Below, piece by piece: positions 51,335-59,201 of a stretch of 64,000 nt of DNA. The notes beneath the pieces were generated by a model. The model saw only the letters and a program-made list of their open reading frames with translations, did no database searches and had not been told where the DNA came from. The DNA is taken from assembly GCF_001297015.1 (NCBI RefSeq), contig NZ_LIGE01000036.1, forward strand, positions 310,001 through 374,000, in the 5' to 3' direction. A program made the position numbers and the translations under genes. Position 1 is the stretch's first letter. Each line of letters starts with the position of its first letter. The DNA is from Pseudomonas sp. RIT-PI-r (lineage in GTDB: Bacteria; Pseudomonadota; Gammaproteobacteria; Pseudomonadales; Pseudomonadaceae).

Positions 51335-52651
51335 TCAAGTCATCTGAATGATGGTCTGCATGATGGTGCTCTGAGTGGAAATGGTCTTGGCGTTCGCCTG
51401 ATAGTTGCTCTGGCCCTTGATCAGGTCTACCAGTTCGTTGGTCAGGTTAACGTTGGACTCTTCCAGCGAGTTGGAAGCGATCGAACCCAAGGTACCGGTT
51501 TCCGGTGCATCGTAGCCCGGGATACCCGAAGCGAACGTCTCTTTCCAGCTGGTGCCACCGATTGCCTGCAGACCTTGTTCGTTGGTAAAGCTGGCCAGCG
51601 CAACCTGGCCGATGGCCTTGCTCTGGTTGTTGCTGAAGTTGGCGAACAGCGTACCGGTGCCGTCGATGGTCAGGTTGGTGATCTGGCCAGTGGCGTAACC
51701 ATCCTGAGTCGGGATAGAACGCGCGGTGTCTGCGTTGTACTGAGTGGTCTGCGCCATCGAAATGGTAATGCCGGCCGGGTTGGCAGCTGCACCGTTAGCC
51801 TTGAAGGTACCGTTGACCACGTTACCTGGCACCCAGCCAGTGATTTTCAGGTCACTGCTGATCACCGGACCCGGCAGAGTGCTGACCTGAGTCAGCTTGC
51901 CGGCGGAGTCAAAGCTCATGGTGGAAGCGACTGGCGCGGTGGTTTTCGGATCGCTACCGGTCGCGTCCGGGTTACGGCCGTCTACCAGGGTGTAGACCTT
52001 CCAGGTGTTGGCACCGGTCTTGACCACGTACTGATCCATCGGGTGCATGTTGCCCTGACTGTCATAGATCGGCGTGCTGAACGACTTGGTGTAGGTCGCA
52101 AGGTTGGTCGGGTCGAATTTGCCGGCCGCCACTGTGTCGTCGATCACCGGAGCAGTCGAGTTCAGGTTGATGGTCGACGTCACCAGCGAGGTGGACTTCG
52201 GCGCCAGGTTCGAGGTGTCGATCTTCAGGTCGGTCAGTACACCGTTGATGATCTTGCCGTTGGCATCCACACCGTAACCCTGCAGGCGCGAGGTGTAATC
52301 GGTGTTGGTGATGTAACCGGCGTTGTCGACCTTGAACGTACCGGCACGGGTGTAGGACACCGAGCCGTTGTTGCTCATGGTGAAGAAGCCCGAACCGTTG
52401 ATGCCCATATCCAACACGTTACCGGTGTTGTTGATGTCACCCTGGGTGAACTGTTGGGAAACGTTGGCCAGGCGCACGCCGTTACCGATCACTTTGCTGC
52501 CGCTACCCAGGCGAGTCGCCGAGTAGACGTCTTCGAATTCTGCACGGGACGATTTGAAACCGGCAGTCGCGACGTTGGCGATGTTGTTGCCGGTCACGTC
52601 CAGCTGTTTGTTGGCGGCATAGAGACCGCTAAGGCCGATATTGAAAGACAT
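51335..52651 (-). CDS. flgE: Flagellar hook protein FlgE
   Basis: A 438-residue hook subunit. The N-terminal flagellar rod domain is MSFNIGLSGLYAANKQLDVTGNNIANVATAGFKSSRAEF; the central hook domains (about 80-340) are Thr/Asn/Asp-rich, and the C-terminal motif is ESNVNLTNELVDLIKGQSNYQANAKTI. Like other axial proteins it is secreted by the flagellar type III system. It is the last gene of flgBCDE and ends at a terminator; flgF is not next to it. Confidence 0.96.
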   Translation of the reverse strand: MSFNIGLSGLYAANKQLDVTGNNIANVATAGFKSSRAEFEDVYSATRLGSGSKVIGNGVRLANVSQQFTQGDINNTGNVLDMGINGSGFFTMSNNGSVSYTRAGTFKVDNAGYITNTDYTSRLQGYGVDANGKIINGVLTDLKIDTSNLAPKSTSLVTSTINLNSTAPVIDDTVAAGKFDPTNLATYTKSFSTPIYDSQGNMHPMDQYVVKTGANTWKVYTLVDGRNPDATGSDPKTTAPVASTMSFDSAGKLTQVSTLPGPVISSDLKITGWVPGNVVNGTFKANGAAANPAGITISMAQTTQYNADTARSIPTQDGYATGQITNLTIDGTGTLFANFSNNQSKAIGQVALASFTNEQGLQAIGGTSWKETFASGIPGYDAPETGTLGSIASNSLEESNVNLTNELVDLIKGQSNYQANAKTISTQSTIMQTIIQMT

Positions 52652-52681
52652 ATTCCACTCCTTTGTGCCGGTTAGTCGGCT

Positions 52682-53410
52682 CTATATACCAATGGTTTGT
52701 ACTTTGGACAGGGCAACGGTGCCCTTGCCGGACAGGTTGAGCATCAGCTCGCCACCGGTCTGGCTGATCGTCACGCTGTTGACGGTCGCCGGCAGGTAGG
52801 TCGCCAGATCTGTCGCGGCGCCGTTGATCGGTGCGTTCGCCTTGAAGGTGTAAGTACCGACGGGCACCAGATTGCCGGAAGCATCTTTGCCGTCCCAGGT
52901 GAAGCTGGCATTGCCGGCAGCGCGGCTGCCCAGGTCAATGGTGCGCACGGTAGCGCCGCTGCTGTCGGTGATGGTCACCGTGCCGCCGGCAATCGACGTA
53001 GGCACAGTCGCCGAACCGGTCAGGCCTTTGCTCGGGTCGTCGAGCTGGGCAGTGTTGGTTTGCACGATTACATTGCGGCCAACCAGCGACGATGCCTGCA
53101 ACGCCTGCGAGGAGTTGTAGTTACCGGCCAGCGAGCTTACGGTGCTATTAAGCGTGGTGATGCCTTCCAGGCTGCTGAACTGCGCCAATTGGGCAACGAA
53201 CGCGCTGTTGTCCTGCGGATCCAGCGGGTTCTGGTTTTTCAGCTGGGTCACCAGCAGCTGCAGGAACGCGTCCTTGCCCAGCGCTTGACCGCCGGTTGCA
53301 CTGTTGGTTGCCGAAGCGATGCCGCCGGTGGTGGTGCTGCTGGCCTTCTTCGACGAGTTGGCCAGGATGTCATTCATGCTCAGGGAGCTGGTGGTATCGG
53401 AAACACTCAT
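52682..53410 (-). CDS. flgD: Flagellar hook assembly protein FlgD
   Basis: A 242-residue hook-capping scaffold. The conserved LGKDAFLQLLVTQLKNQNPLDPQDNSAFVAQLAQFSSLEG (about 44-83) is the FlgD signature, followed by a FlgD Ig-like/tudor region (about 110-220; SFTWDGKDASGNLVPVGTYTF). It is removed when the hook is complete. The gap to flgE is 30 bp; to flgC 15 bp. Confidence 0.95.
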   Translation of the reverse strand: MSVSDTTSSLSMNDILANSSKKASSTTTGGIASATNSATGGQALGKDAFLQLLVTQLKNQNPLDPQDNSAFVAQLAQFSSLEGITTLNSTVSSLAGNYNSSQALQASSLVGRNVIVQTNTAQLDDPSKGLTGSATVPTSIAGGTVTITDSSGATVRTIDLGSRAAGNASFTWDGKDASGNLVPVGTYTFKANAPINGAATDLATYLPATVNSVTISQTGGELMLNLSGKGTVALSKVQTIGI

Positions 53411-53425
53411 GGCAGTCGCCCCTTA

Positions 53426-53869
53426 TTACTGACCGAGGGTCAGTACCTTCTGCATCATGGTTTTCGCGGTGTTCATCATTTCAGCGTTGGTCTGGAAAGA
53501 CCGGCTCGCGGAAATCATGTCAGCCATTTCTTCCACCACGTTGACGTTCGGGTAGTAGACGTAACCTTTGGCGTCGGCTGCCGGATGGTTCGGCTCGTAA
53601 CGCGCTTCGAGGTTGCTCTGATCTTCGACCACACCCAATACCTGTACGCCTTGACCGGCTGCGTCCTGGCTCTGGAACAGCGAGTTGCTGCCGCTGTTCT
53701 GACCGCCCTGGAACATGGTGGCGAACACCGGGTGGCGGGCGCGGTAGGTCTGGTCGATGCTCGACGAGACGGTTTCGGCGTTGGCGATGTTCGAAGCCAC
53801 GGTGTTCAGACGCGTGGTTTGTGCGCTCATGCCGCTGCCGGCAATGTTGAAAACGCTGGACAGGGACAT
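53426..53869 (-). CDS. flgC: Flagellar proximal rod protein FlgC
   Basis: A 147-residue rod protein: N-terminal FNIAGSGMSAQTTRLNTVASNIANAETV and C-terminal NVVEEMADMISASRSFQTNAEMMNTAK match the family. It makes the proximal rod with FlgB and FlgF. It starts three bases after flgB ends. Confidence 0.96.
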   Translation of the reverse strand: MSLSSVFNIAGSGMSAQTTRLNTVASNIANAETVSSSIDQTYRARHPVFATMFQGGQNSGSNSLFQSQDAAGQGVQVLGVVEDQSNLEARYEPNHPAADAKGYVYYPNVNVVEEMADMISASRSFQTNAEMMNTAKTMMQKVLTLGQ

Positions 53870-53872
53870 GGA

Positions 53873-54280
53873 TTACTCTCCGCGCAGGGCTGACACCAGC
53901 CCTTTGAATTTGCTGTTGAGCAGGGTGAAGCTGGCCTGGAAGCCTACGGCGTTTTCCGCGTAGTTGGACTGTTCCAGTTGAGCGTCAACGGTGTTCTGGT
54001 CGATCGACGGTTGCATCGGCGTGCGATACATCAGCGATTCGTCGCCGTTGCCCAGGCCTTCAGCTTCGATGTGACGGCTGTTGGTCATGTTCAGGGCAAT
54101 CGTGCCGTTGGCGTTTTTCTGGGTCTGTGCTTCAAGCACTTTAGAGAAGTCCAGATCCCGAGCCTTGTAGTTCGGGGTATCGGCGTTGGCGATGTTGTTG
54201 GCCAGGACTTCGGCACGCTGGGCGCGGAAGCCCAGGGCTTTTTCGTGAATGCCGAGCGCTTTATCGAAGCTGATGCTCAT
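53873..54280 (-). CDS. flgB: Flagellar proximal rod protein FlgB
   Basis: A 135-residue rod protein that starts the rod on the MS ring/export gate. The FlgB motif HEKALGFRAQRAEVLANNIANADTPNYKARDLDF is at residues 12-45. ATG 54280 is the family start; the frame is open upstream into the promoter region and beyond. A perfect sigma-54 promoter lies 44-58 bp upstream. First gene of flgBCDE. Confidence 0.95.
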   Translation of the reverse strand: MSISFDKALGIHEKALGFRAQRAEVLANNIANADTPNYKARDLDFSKVLEAQTQKNANGTIALNMTNSRHIEAEGLGNGDESLMYRTPMQPSIDQNTVDAQLEQSNYAENAVGFQASFTLLNSKFKGLVSALRGE

Positions 54281-54323
54281 GTCGGGACCTTCAGGGTGAC
54301 CGGTTTTTCGTAACTGAGCTTTA

Positions 54324-54338
54324 GCAAGCCGCGTGCCA
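54324..54338 (-). promoter_or_regulatory. Sigma-54 promoter of flgBCDE
   Basis: TGGCACGCGGCTTGC on the minus strand: TGGCAC-N5-TTGC, identical to the RpoN -24/-12 consensus. 43 bases from the flgB start. Flagellar rod/hook operons of Pseudomonas are class III genes activated by RpoN with FleR (established for P. aeruginosa). Confidence 0.9.
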
Positions 54339-54395
54339 ATGCGAAAAACCCCCGTAAACCGGGGCTTTGCGAGAGACCGGCAAAGCGGCAATGCC

Positions 54396-54435
54396 AGAAA
54401 AGCGGCAACCGGTTTCCGCCAGATGCCGCTTTTCT
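54396..54435. other. 12-bp inverted repeat upstream of the flgB promoter
   Basis: AGAAAAGCGGCA ... TGCCGCTTTTCT, a perfect 12-bp inverted repeat across a 16-bp spacer, 58-112 bp upstream of the -24/-12 site, that is, where enhancer-binding proteins act. It could be a FleR/FleQ-type upstream site or a hairpin for cheR-side transcription. Confidence 0.4.
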
Positions 54436-54470
54436 GCCGCTTGCCGTCCATCTCATACACACCACGGTCC

Positions 54471-54563
54471 CTGTAGGAGTGAGCCTGCTCGCGATAGCGG
54501 TGTGTCAGGCACCGATGATGCTGAATGTGCTACCGCTATCGCGAGCAGGCTCACTCCTACAGG
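54471..54563. repeat. REP doublet 7
   Basis: Facing units CTGTAGGAGTGAGCCTGCTC and GCGATAGCGGT variants with reverse complements, spacer ~35 bp. The 370-bp flgB-cheR gap therefore holds: sigma-54 promoter, inverted repeat, this REP doublet and the cheR terminator; no ORF. Confidence 0.9.
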
Positions 54564-54597
54564 GGTTTTGTGGTGTTAAGGAGAATTTCTTCGGGCA

Positions 54598-54637
54598 CAA
54601 AAAAACGGCAGGCCTTTGCGGGCCTGCCGTTTTTTTG
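54598..54637. terminator. Bidirectional terminator downstream of cheR
   Basis: A perfect 10-bp stem ACGGCAGGCC / GGCCTGCCGT with T and A tracts on both sides; it serves cheR on the minus strand. Confidence 0.9.
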
Positions 54638-54651
54638 TATTGCCGATGCAA

Positions 54652-55479
54652 TCACTTCGCCTGGTAAATGATCCCCGGGCTGCACTGCACCATCTGGTAA
54701 TGGTCCGGCAAACCGTTCAGCGCTTCGGAAGCGCCAAGGAACAGATAACCGCCCGGCTTCAACGTGCTGTGAATGCGCAACAGGATGTCCTTCTTCACTT
54801 CGGCAGAGAAGTAGATCAACACGTTGCGGCAGAACACGATGTCGAACTTGCCCAGCGCGGCATAGCTGTCGAGCAGGTTGAACGAGCGGAACTCCACGCG
54901 GTTCTTGATCGGCGCCTTGATCACCCAGCGCCCCGGCCCTTTCGGGTCGAAGTAACGCTGCAGACGTTCCGGCGACAAACCGCGACCGATCGCCAGGCTG
55001 TCGTATTCGCCCGTCTTGCAGTTGGTCAGCATTAGGCCGGACAAATCAGTGGCAACGATCTGCACACCCATCTTCAACTGGCCCAGGTTGCTGCGCTCGA
55101 ACTCGTCGATCGACATCGACAGCGAGTACGGTTCCTGGCCCGATGAGCAGGCGGCCGACCAGATCCGCAGACGCTGGTTGGGGCTGGCCTTGATCGCTTC
55201 AGGCAGTACCTTGTTCTTCAAGACTTCAAACGGATAGGTGTCACGAAACCACAGGGTTTCGTTGGTCGTCATGGCATCGACCACCTGCTCGCGCAAACCG
55301 CTGCGCGGCTGGGTCTGGATGCGCTGGACCAGCTCACCCAGGGATTTGATGCCTTGCTGCTCCATCAGTTTGTTGAGACGGCTCGAGACCAGGTACTGCT
55401 TGTTTTCACCGAGCAAAATGCCACAGGCTTTTTCCAGGAAGACCCGGAACTGTTCGAAATCCAAATTACCCGTAGACAA
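54652..55479 (-). CDS. cheR: Chemotaxis protein methyltransferase CheR
   Basis: A 275-residue SAM-dependent enzyme that methylates glutamates on chemoreceptors. An all-helical N-terminal domain (about 1-75; FRVFLEKACGILLGENKQYLVSSRL) is followed by the methyltransferase domain with RIWSAACSSGQEPYSLSM (SAM loop), FDIVFCRNVLIYF and KPGGYLFLGASEAL. It is 46 bp downstream of cheV on the same strand, which is the flagellar-cluster cheVR pair of Pseudomonas. Confidence 0.95.
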   Translation of the reverse strand: MSTGNLDFEQFRVFLEKACGILLGENKQYLVSSRLNKLMEQQGIKSLGELVQRIQTQPRSGLREQVVDAMTTNETLWFRDTYPFEVLKNKVLPEAIKASPNQRLRIWSAACSSGQEPYSLSMSIDEFERSNLGQLKMGVQIVATDLSGLMLTNCKTGEYDSLAIGRGLSPERLQRYFDPKGPGRWVIKAPIKNRVEFRSFNLLDSYAALGKFDIVFCRNVLIYFSAEVKKDILLRIHSTLKPGGYLFLGASEALNGLPDHYQMVQCSPGIIYQAK

Positions 55480-55525
55480 TGATGCCGCCTCTTAAATCGT
55501 GTTGACCGCCAGGAGCAAAACGCCC

Positions 55526-56458
55526 CTAGCTGATATCTGCTGCTTTGATCCGGTCGACTACCCGGGATGCCAGGTCATCAGGGCGGAATTTGGCCAGGAA
55601 GTCATCAGCACCGACTTTCTTGACCATCGCCTGATTGAATACCCCGGACAACGAAGTATGCAGGATGATATGAAGCTTTTGCATGCGCGGGTCAGCGCGA
55701 ATCTCGGCCGTCAAAGTGTATCCGTCCATCTCCGGCATCTCGATGTCGGAAATCATCATCAGGAACTCTTCTTCCGGCTTCTTGCCCTCGTCGACCAGCT
55801 TGCGCAGGTAATCCAGCGCCTGCTTGCCGTCGTTCAGCGCGATCACTTCGACGCCAATCGTCTGCAGGCAACGCGTGACCTGCTTGCGCGCCACCGATGA
55901 GTCATCGACCGTCAAGACACGCAACGACAGTGCCTTGGTCTGGGTCTCGACATCGACCACGCCCACCGAAATCGCTTCCGGTGTCGGCGCAACTTCGGCC
56001 AGCACCTTCTCGACATCGATGATTTCGACTAACTGATTGTCCACCCGAGTCACAGCGGTCAGGTAATGATCGCGACCCGTGCCCTTGGGCGGTGGATGAA
56101 TCTCTTCCCAGTTCATGTTGACGATGCGCTCCACCGAGCGGACCAGGAAACCCTGGGTCTTGGTGTTGTACTCCGTGATGATCACGAACGGGTTGTTCTT
56201 GTCCTTCAACGCTCCGGAACCGGTGGCCATTGCCAGATCAAGGATCGGAATGGTCGCCCCCCGGATATTTGCCACCCCGCACACGACAGGACTGGACTTG
56301 GGCATCAACGTCAGCGACGGGCACTGCAACACTTCCCGTACCTTGAACACGTTGATTCCGTAGAGCTGCTGACCGTCGAGACGGAACAACAACAGCTCCA
56401 GGCGATTCTGCCCCACCAGTTGCGTGCGCTGGTTCACCGAATCCATTACACCAGCCAT
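55526..56458 (-). CDS. cheV: Chemotaxis coupling protein CheV
   Basis: A 310-residue fusion of a CheW-like domain (about 15-160; LLLFRLDGQQLYGINVFKVREVL, GVANIRGATIPILDLAMA) and a receiver domain (about 185-305; LRVLTVDDSSVARKQV, phospho-acceptor Asp in MMISDIEMPEMDG). It links receptors to CheA and adapts signalling by phosphorylation. ATG 56458 has TAGGAG at good spacing. It is divergent from flgA across 82 bp. Confidence 0.94.
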   Translation of the reverse strand: MAGVMDSVNQRTQLVGQNRLELLLFRLDGQQLYGINVFKVREVLQCPSLTLMPKSSPVVCGVANIRGATIPILDLAMATGSGALKDKNNPFVIITEYNTKTQGFLVRSVERIVNMNWEEIHPPPKGTGRDHYLTAVTRVDNQLVEIIDVEKVLAEVAPTPEAISVGVVDVETQTKALSLRVLTVDDSSVARKQVTRCLQTIGVEVIALNDGKQALDYLRKLVDEGKKPEEEFLMMISDIEMPEMDGYTLTAEIRADPRMQKLHIILHTSLSGVFNQAMVKKVGADDFLAKFRPDDLASRVVDRIKAADIS

Positions 56459-56513
56459 GCCCAGACTCCTACACCAACGCCAAGTGTTGTTGCGACGCAC
56501 ATTCATTGCTAAA

Positions 56514-56528
56514 CGGCACGGCGCTTGC
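56514..56528 (+). promoter_or_regulatory. Sigma-54 promoter of flgA
   Basis: CGGCACGGCGCTTGC, a -24/-12 element (GGCAC-N5-TTGC) with one mismatch, followed by T-rich sequence. The predicted transcription start (about 12 bases beyond the -12 C) falls near 56540, next to the annotated flgA ATG at 56541, so the leader would be almost absent. Confidence 0.65.
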
Positions 56529-56540
56529 TTTTTAACTCGT

Positions 56541-57302
56541 ATGAACGCTCAAACGACATTTTTCCGACACCTGACCTCCCGCACTCGCAAAAGCCTGTGC
56601 GCGATGTCTGCCGTCTGCTTCTTCTTCGCTGGCAGCCCTGCCGTTGCTGATACGGTTACCATGCCTGACATGCTTATCGGCGTCACTCAGGGCTTTCTTG
56701 AGTTCACCGTAGAAGACTATCTGGCTACCAGTCAAACGGAAGGCCGCTACGAAATCGAGGTCAAGCAACTCGATCCACGTATGCGCATGCCTATGTGCGA
56801 CAAGGAATTGACAGCTTCGCTGGAGAGTCCGGCACGTCCTTTGGGCCGGGTAACCGTCAAGGTTCGCTGCGAGGGCGCCTCGCCCTGGACGGTCTTCGTG
56901 CCCGCTCAAGTCCGCCTGTTTCGCGAGATTGTGACGACCACGCGACCGCTCAAGCGCGCCGGCATTATCGAGCCGCAGGACGTGACCCTGCGTGAACGTG
57001 ACGTCAGTGTGATCAATCAAGGCTTCCTGACCTCGGTAGACGAAGCGATCGGGCAGAAATTAACCCGACCAACGGTAGCCGATCAGGTGATTACTCTGGT
57101 TCATCTGGAACAGGCAGAAGTCGTGCGCAAGGGCGATCAGGTGGTCATCACTGCCCGCAGCGGCACACTGGCCGTGCGCATGCCCGGCGAAGCGCTTGCC
57201 AATGGCGGCTTGAAAGAACAGATCCGGGTAAAAAACCTCAACTCGCAACGGGTCATCAAGGCGCAAGTCATCGCGCCGGGCCAAGTGGAAGTGGCGATGT
57301 AG
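56541..57302 (+). CDS. flgA: Flagella basal body P-ring formation protein FlgA
   Basis: A 253-residue periplasmic chaperone for P-ring (FlgI) assembly. A signal peptide (cleavage near SPAVA-DT) is followed by SAF-type domains; RPLKRAGIIEPQDVTLRERDV, AIGQKLTRPTVADQVIT and the C-terminal VKNLNSQRVIKAQVIAPGQVEV are family motifs. The ATG at 56541 has no Shine-Dalgarno and lies at the predicted transcription start; an ATG at 56604 is a realistic alternative with a shorter signal peptide. Leads flgA-flgM-flgN. Confidence 0.92.
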   Translation: MNAQTTFFRHLTSRTRKSLCAMSAVCFFFAGSPAVADTVTMPDMLIGVTQGFLEFTVEDYLATSQTEGRYEIEVKQLDPRMRMPMCDKELTASLESPARPLGRVTVKVRCEGASPWTVFVPAQVRLFREIVTTTRPLKRAGIIEPQDVTLRERDVSVINQGFLTSVDEAIGQKLTRPTVADQVITLVHLEQAEVVRKGDQVVITARSGTLAVRMPGEALANGGLKEQIRVKNLNSQRVIKAQVIAPGQVEVAM

Positions 57303-57388
57303 AAAACTGGCGCTGACCCCGGCTGTTCCCTAAACTGTGCCGCAGCAGGACACGCGCCGGCGCATGCAAGGCTCATTGTAAATGTGCC

Positions 57389-57415
57389 TAAAGTTTTCCA
57401 GGGGATGGCCGAAAA
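57389..57415 (+). promoter_or_regulatory. Sigma-28 (FliA) promoter of flgMN
   Basis: TAAAGTTT-N11-GCCGAAAA: a full -35 match and a -10 with one mismatch to GCCGATAA, with the correct 11-base spacer, 35 bp upstream of flgM. FliA-dependent flgM transcription sets up the usual anti-sigma feedback. Confidence 0.85.
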
Positions 57416-57450
57416 CATGGCAAGCGTCCAAATTCCCAGAGGTTTTTATC

Positions 57451-57777
57451 ATGGTCATCGATTTCAGCCGTTTGAACAGCTCCTCGTCACTTACGGGCAG
57501 TACACGTACCAGCAACGCCAAGGAAACCGCCGAAACCGGCACCTCTGCGCCGCTGAATACCCCGGCCGAACAGGCCAGTACCGCAAAAAGCGGGGAATCG
57601 GTACACCTCAGCAATGAGGCTCAACAGTTGCAGAAGGTCACTGACAAGCTGCGCGATCAGCCTGCTGTCGACAAAGCCCGTGTGGCCGAGTTGAAAGCCG
57701 CGATTGCCGATGGCAGCTATAAAGTCGACAGCAACCGTGTAGCCAGCAAACTGCTCAACTTCGAAGCCCAGCGCTAG
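57451..57777 (+). CDS. flgM: Anti-sigma-28 factor FlgM
   Basis: A 108-residue protein that binds FliA until the hook is complete, then is exported. N-terminal MVIDFSRLNSSSSLTGSTRTS; the C-terminal FliA-binding helices are VHLSNEAQQLQKVTDKLRDQPAVDKARVAELKAAIADGSYKVDSNRVASKLL. AGAGG precedes ATG 57451. Preceded by a sigma-28 promoter and followed by flgN after 48 bp. Confidence 0.94.
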   Translation: MVIDFSRLNSSSSLTGSTRTSNAKETAETGTSAPLNTPAEQASTAKSGESVHLSNEAQQLQKVTDKLRDQPAVDKARVAELKAAIADGSYKVDSNRVASKLLNFEAQR

Positions 57778-57825
57778 GCTTTTGCCGGCGCCAGGCTTTT
57801 GGACGCTTAAAACCCAAGGCCAGCC

Positions 57826-58293
57826 ATGCACGACACTAATTTATTGCAACTGATCAACGACGACTTTGCTCCAGCTCAACAATTGCTGGAGTTGCTGCAA
57901 ACCGAATCCCTCGCGTTGCACGGTCGCGACATGCCCCTGCTGGAAGAAATTCTGGCGCACAAACAGGCATTGATCATTCTGCTTGAACAGCATGGCCGCA
58001 AGCGCAGCGAAATCCTCGCCAGCCTCAATCTGCCGACTGATCGTACAGGTCTTGAGCAATTGGCTGGCCAGTCGAGCATTGGCGAGCAGTTGTTGACGCA
58101 AGGCGACGCATTGACCGATCTGATCGCGCAATGCCAAGCCGCCAACCTCAAGAATGGTCAGTCGATCCAGATCCAGCAGGCCGCCACGGCCAATCAGCTG
58201 AAGATCCTCACCGGTGGTGAAGCGCCAGCGCTTTACAACGCCAGCGGCACTTTTGCCAAACCCGCCGTACCGCGTCCGCTCAGCCAGGCATGA
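57826..58293 (+). CDS. flgN: Flagellar export chaperone FlgN
   Basis: A 155-residue helical cytoplasmic chaperone for the hook-filament junction proteins FlgK and FlgL. N-terminal amphipathic helices (FAPAQQLLELLQTESLALHGRDMPLLEEILAHKQALIILLEQHG) are characteristic; the C-terminus (AKPAVPRPLSQA) is unstructured. Co-directional with flgM and ycgR. Confidence 0.92.
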   Translation: MHDTNLLQLINDDFAPAQQLLELLQTESLALHGRDMPLLEEILAHKQALIILLEQHGRKRSEILASLNLPTDRTGLEQLAGQSSIGEQLLTQGDALTDLIAQCQAANLKNGQSIQIQQAATANQLKILTGGEAPALYNASGTFAKPAVPRPLSQA

Positions 58294-58381
58294 GCCGTTG
58301 ATGCGCCAGCTCTATCAACCCGCGAAACATGCTGGCAAAATGCTGGCTAGTCGTCATATTTTGTCTGGAGATTGATAAACC

Positions 58382-59128
58382 GTGTCCAACGCCCTAAGCG
58401 CGGATGATGCTCCGCAGCCCCCAAAGGTGCTCACCACGCCACTGGAAATCTCCAGCAACCTGCGCCAGTTACAAGACAGCCACGATCCTTTGATCATCAC
58501 GTTCCACGAGCGCAGCCAGCGCTTTCAGAGCTATTTGATCAAAGTTGACCGTGACACCGCCTCCATCGCCCTCGATGAAATGATCCCGCGCGACGGTGAA
58601 CGCTTCCTGCTGGCCGGCGAACCGTTCAAGGTTGAAGGTTTCCACGACGGTGTACGTATCGCCTGGGAATGCAACGGCACGCTGAACATTCAAGAATCCG
58701 AAGGCGACCGTTTCTACACCGGCGACCTGCCTACCGAAGTGGTTTACCACCAGCGCCGCAATGCTTTCCGCGCCGCGCTGAAACTCACCGACCTGGTCAG
58801 CGTCGAACTGGGTGGCGAGAAACTCAAGTCGCCGATCAACGGCAAACTGCTGGATATTTCCGCGACCGGCTGCAAGCTGCGTTTCGAAGGCGACATTACT
58901 GACCGCCTGCAACTGGGCCAGGTCTACGACCGCCTGATCGCCCCGCCGCTGTTCGGCAATCAACCGACCGCCGTCGAACTGCGCTACCTGCATTTCGAGG
59001 AAAAACTCAACATCACCTTTGCCGGCCTGCGCTTTCACAACATCAGTGGCCCGGCCGCGCGCAACGTTGAGCGTTTCGTTTATCAGTTGCAGCGTGAAGC
59101 ACGCCGTTTCGATAAAGACGACATGTGA
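58382..59128 (+). CDS. ycgR: Flagellar brake protein YcgR (PilZ)
   Basis: A 248-residue c-di-GMP effector: N-terminal YcgR domain (about 20-115) and C-terminal PilZ domain (about 120-240) with the two c-di-GMP motifs intact, RxxxR (Arg126-Arg130) and DxSxxG (Asp158, Ser160, Gly163). On binding c-di-GMP, YcgR slows the flagellar motor. Start is GTG 58382 with TGGAG upstream. It ends at a bidirectional terminator. Confidence 0.93.
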   Translation: MSNALSADDAPQPPKVLTTPLEISSNLRQLQDSHDPLIITFHERSQRFQSYLIKVDRDTASIALDEMIPRDGERFLLAGEPFKVEGFHDGVRIAWECNGTLNIQESEGDRFYTGDLPTEVVYHQRRNAFRAALKLTDLVSVELGGEKLKSPINGKLLDISATGCKLRFEGDITDRLQLGQVYDRLIAPPLFGNQPTAVELRYLHFEEKLNITFAGLRFHNISGPAARNVERFVYQLQREARRFDKDDM

Positions 59129-59144
59129 TTCTCAGCGGCAAATA

Positions 59145-59179
59145 AAAAGGGCAGTCCTTGGCGGGACTGCCCTTTTTTG
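59145..59179. terminator. Bidirectional terminator between ycgR and the MFS gene
   Basis: The 9-bp stem GGGCAGTCC / GGACTGCCC (loop 6) is flanked by AAAAA on the left and TTTTTT on the right, ending the convergent ycgR and MFS transcripts. Confidence 0.92.
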
Positions 59180-59201
59180 TGCGCGATGCTTTTTGTTCAG
59201 T

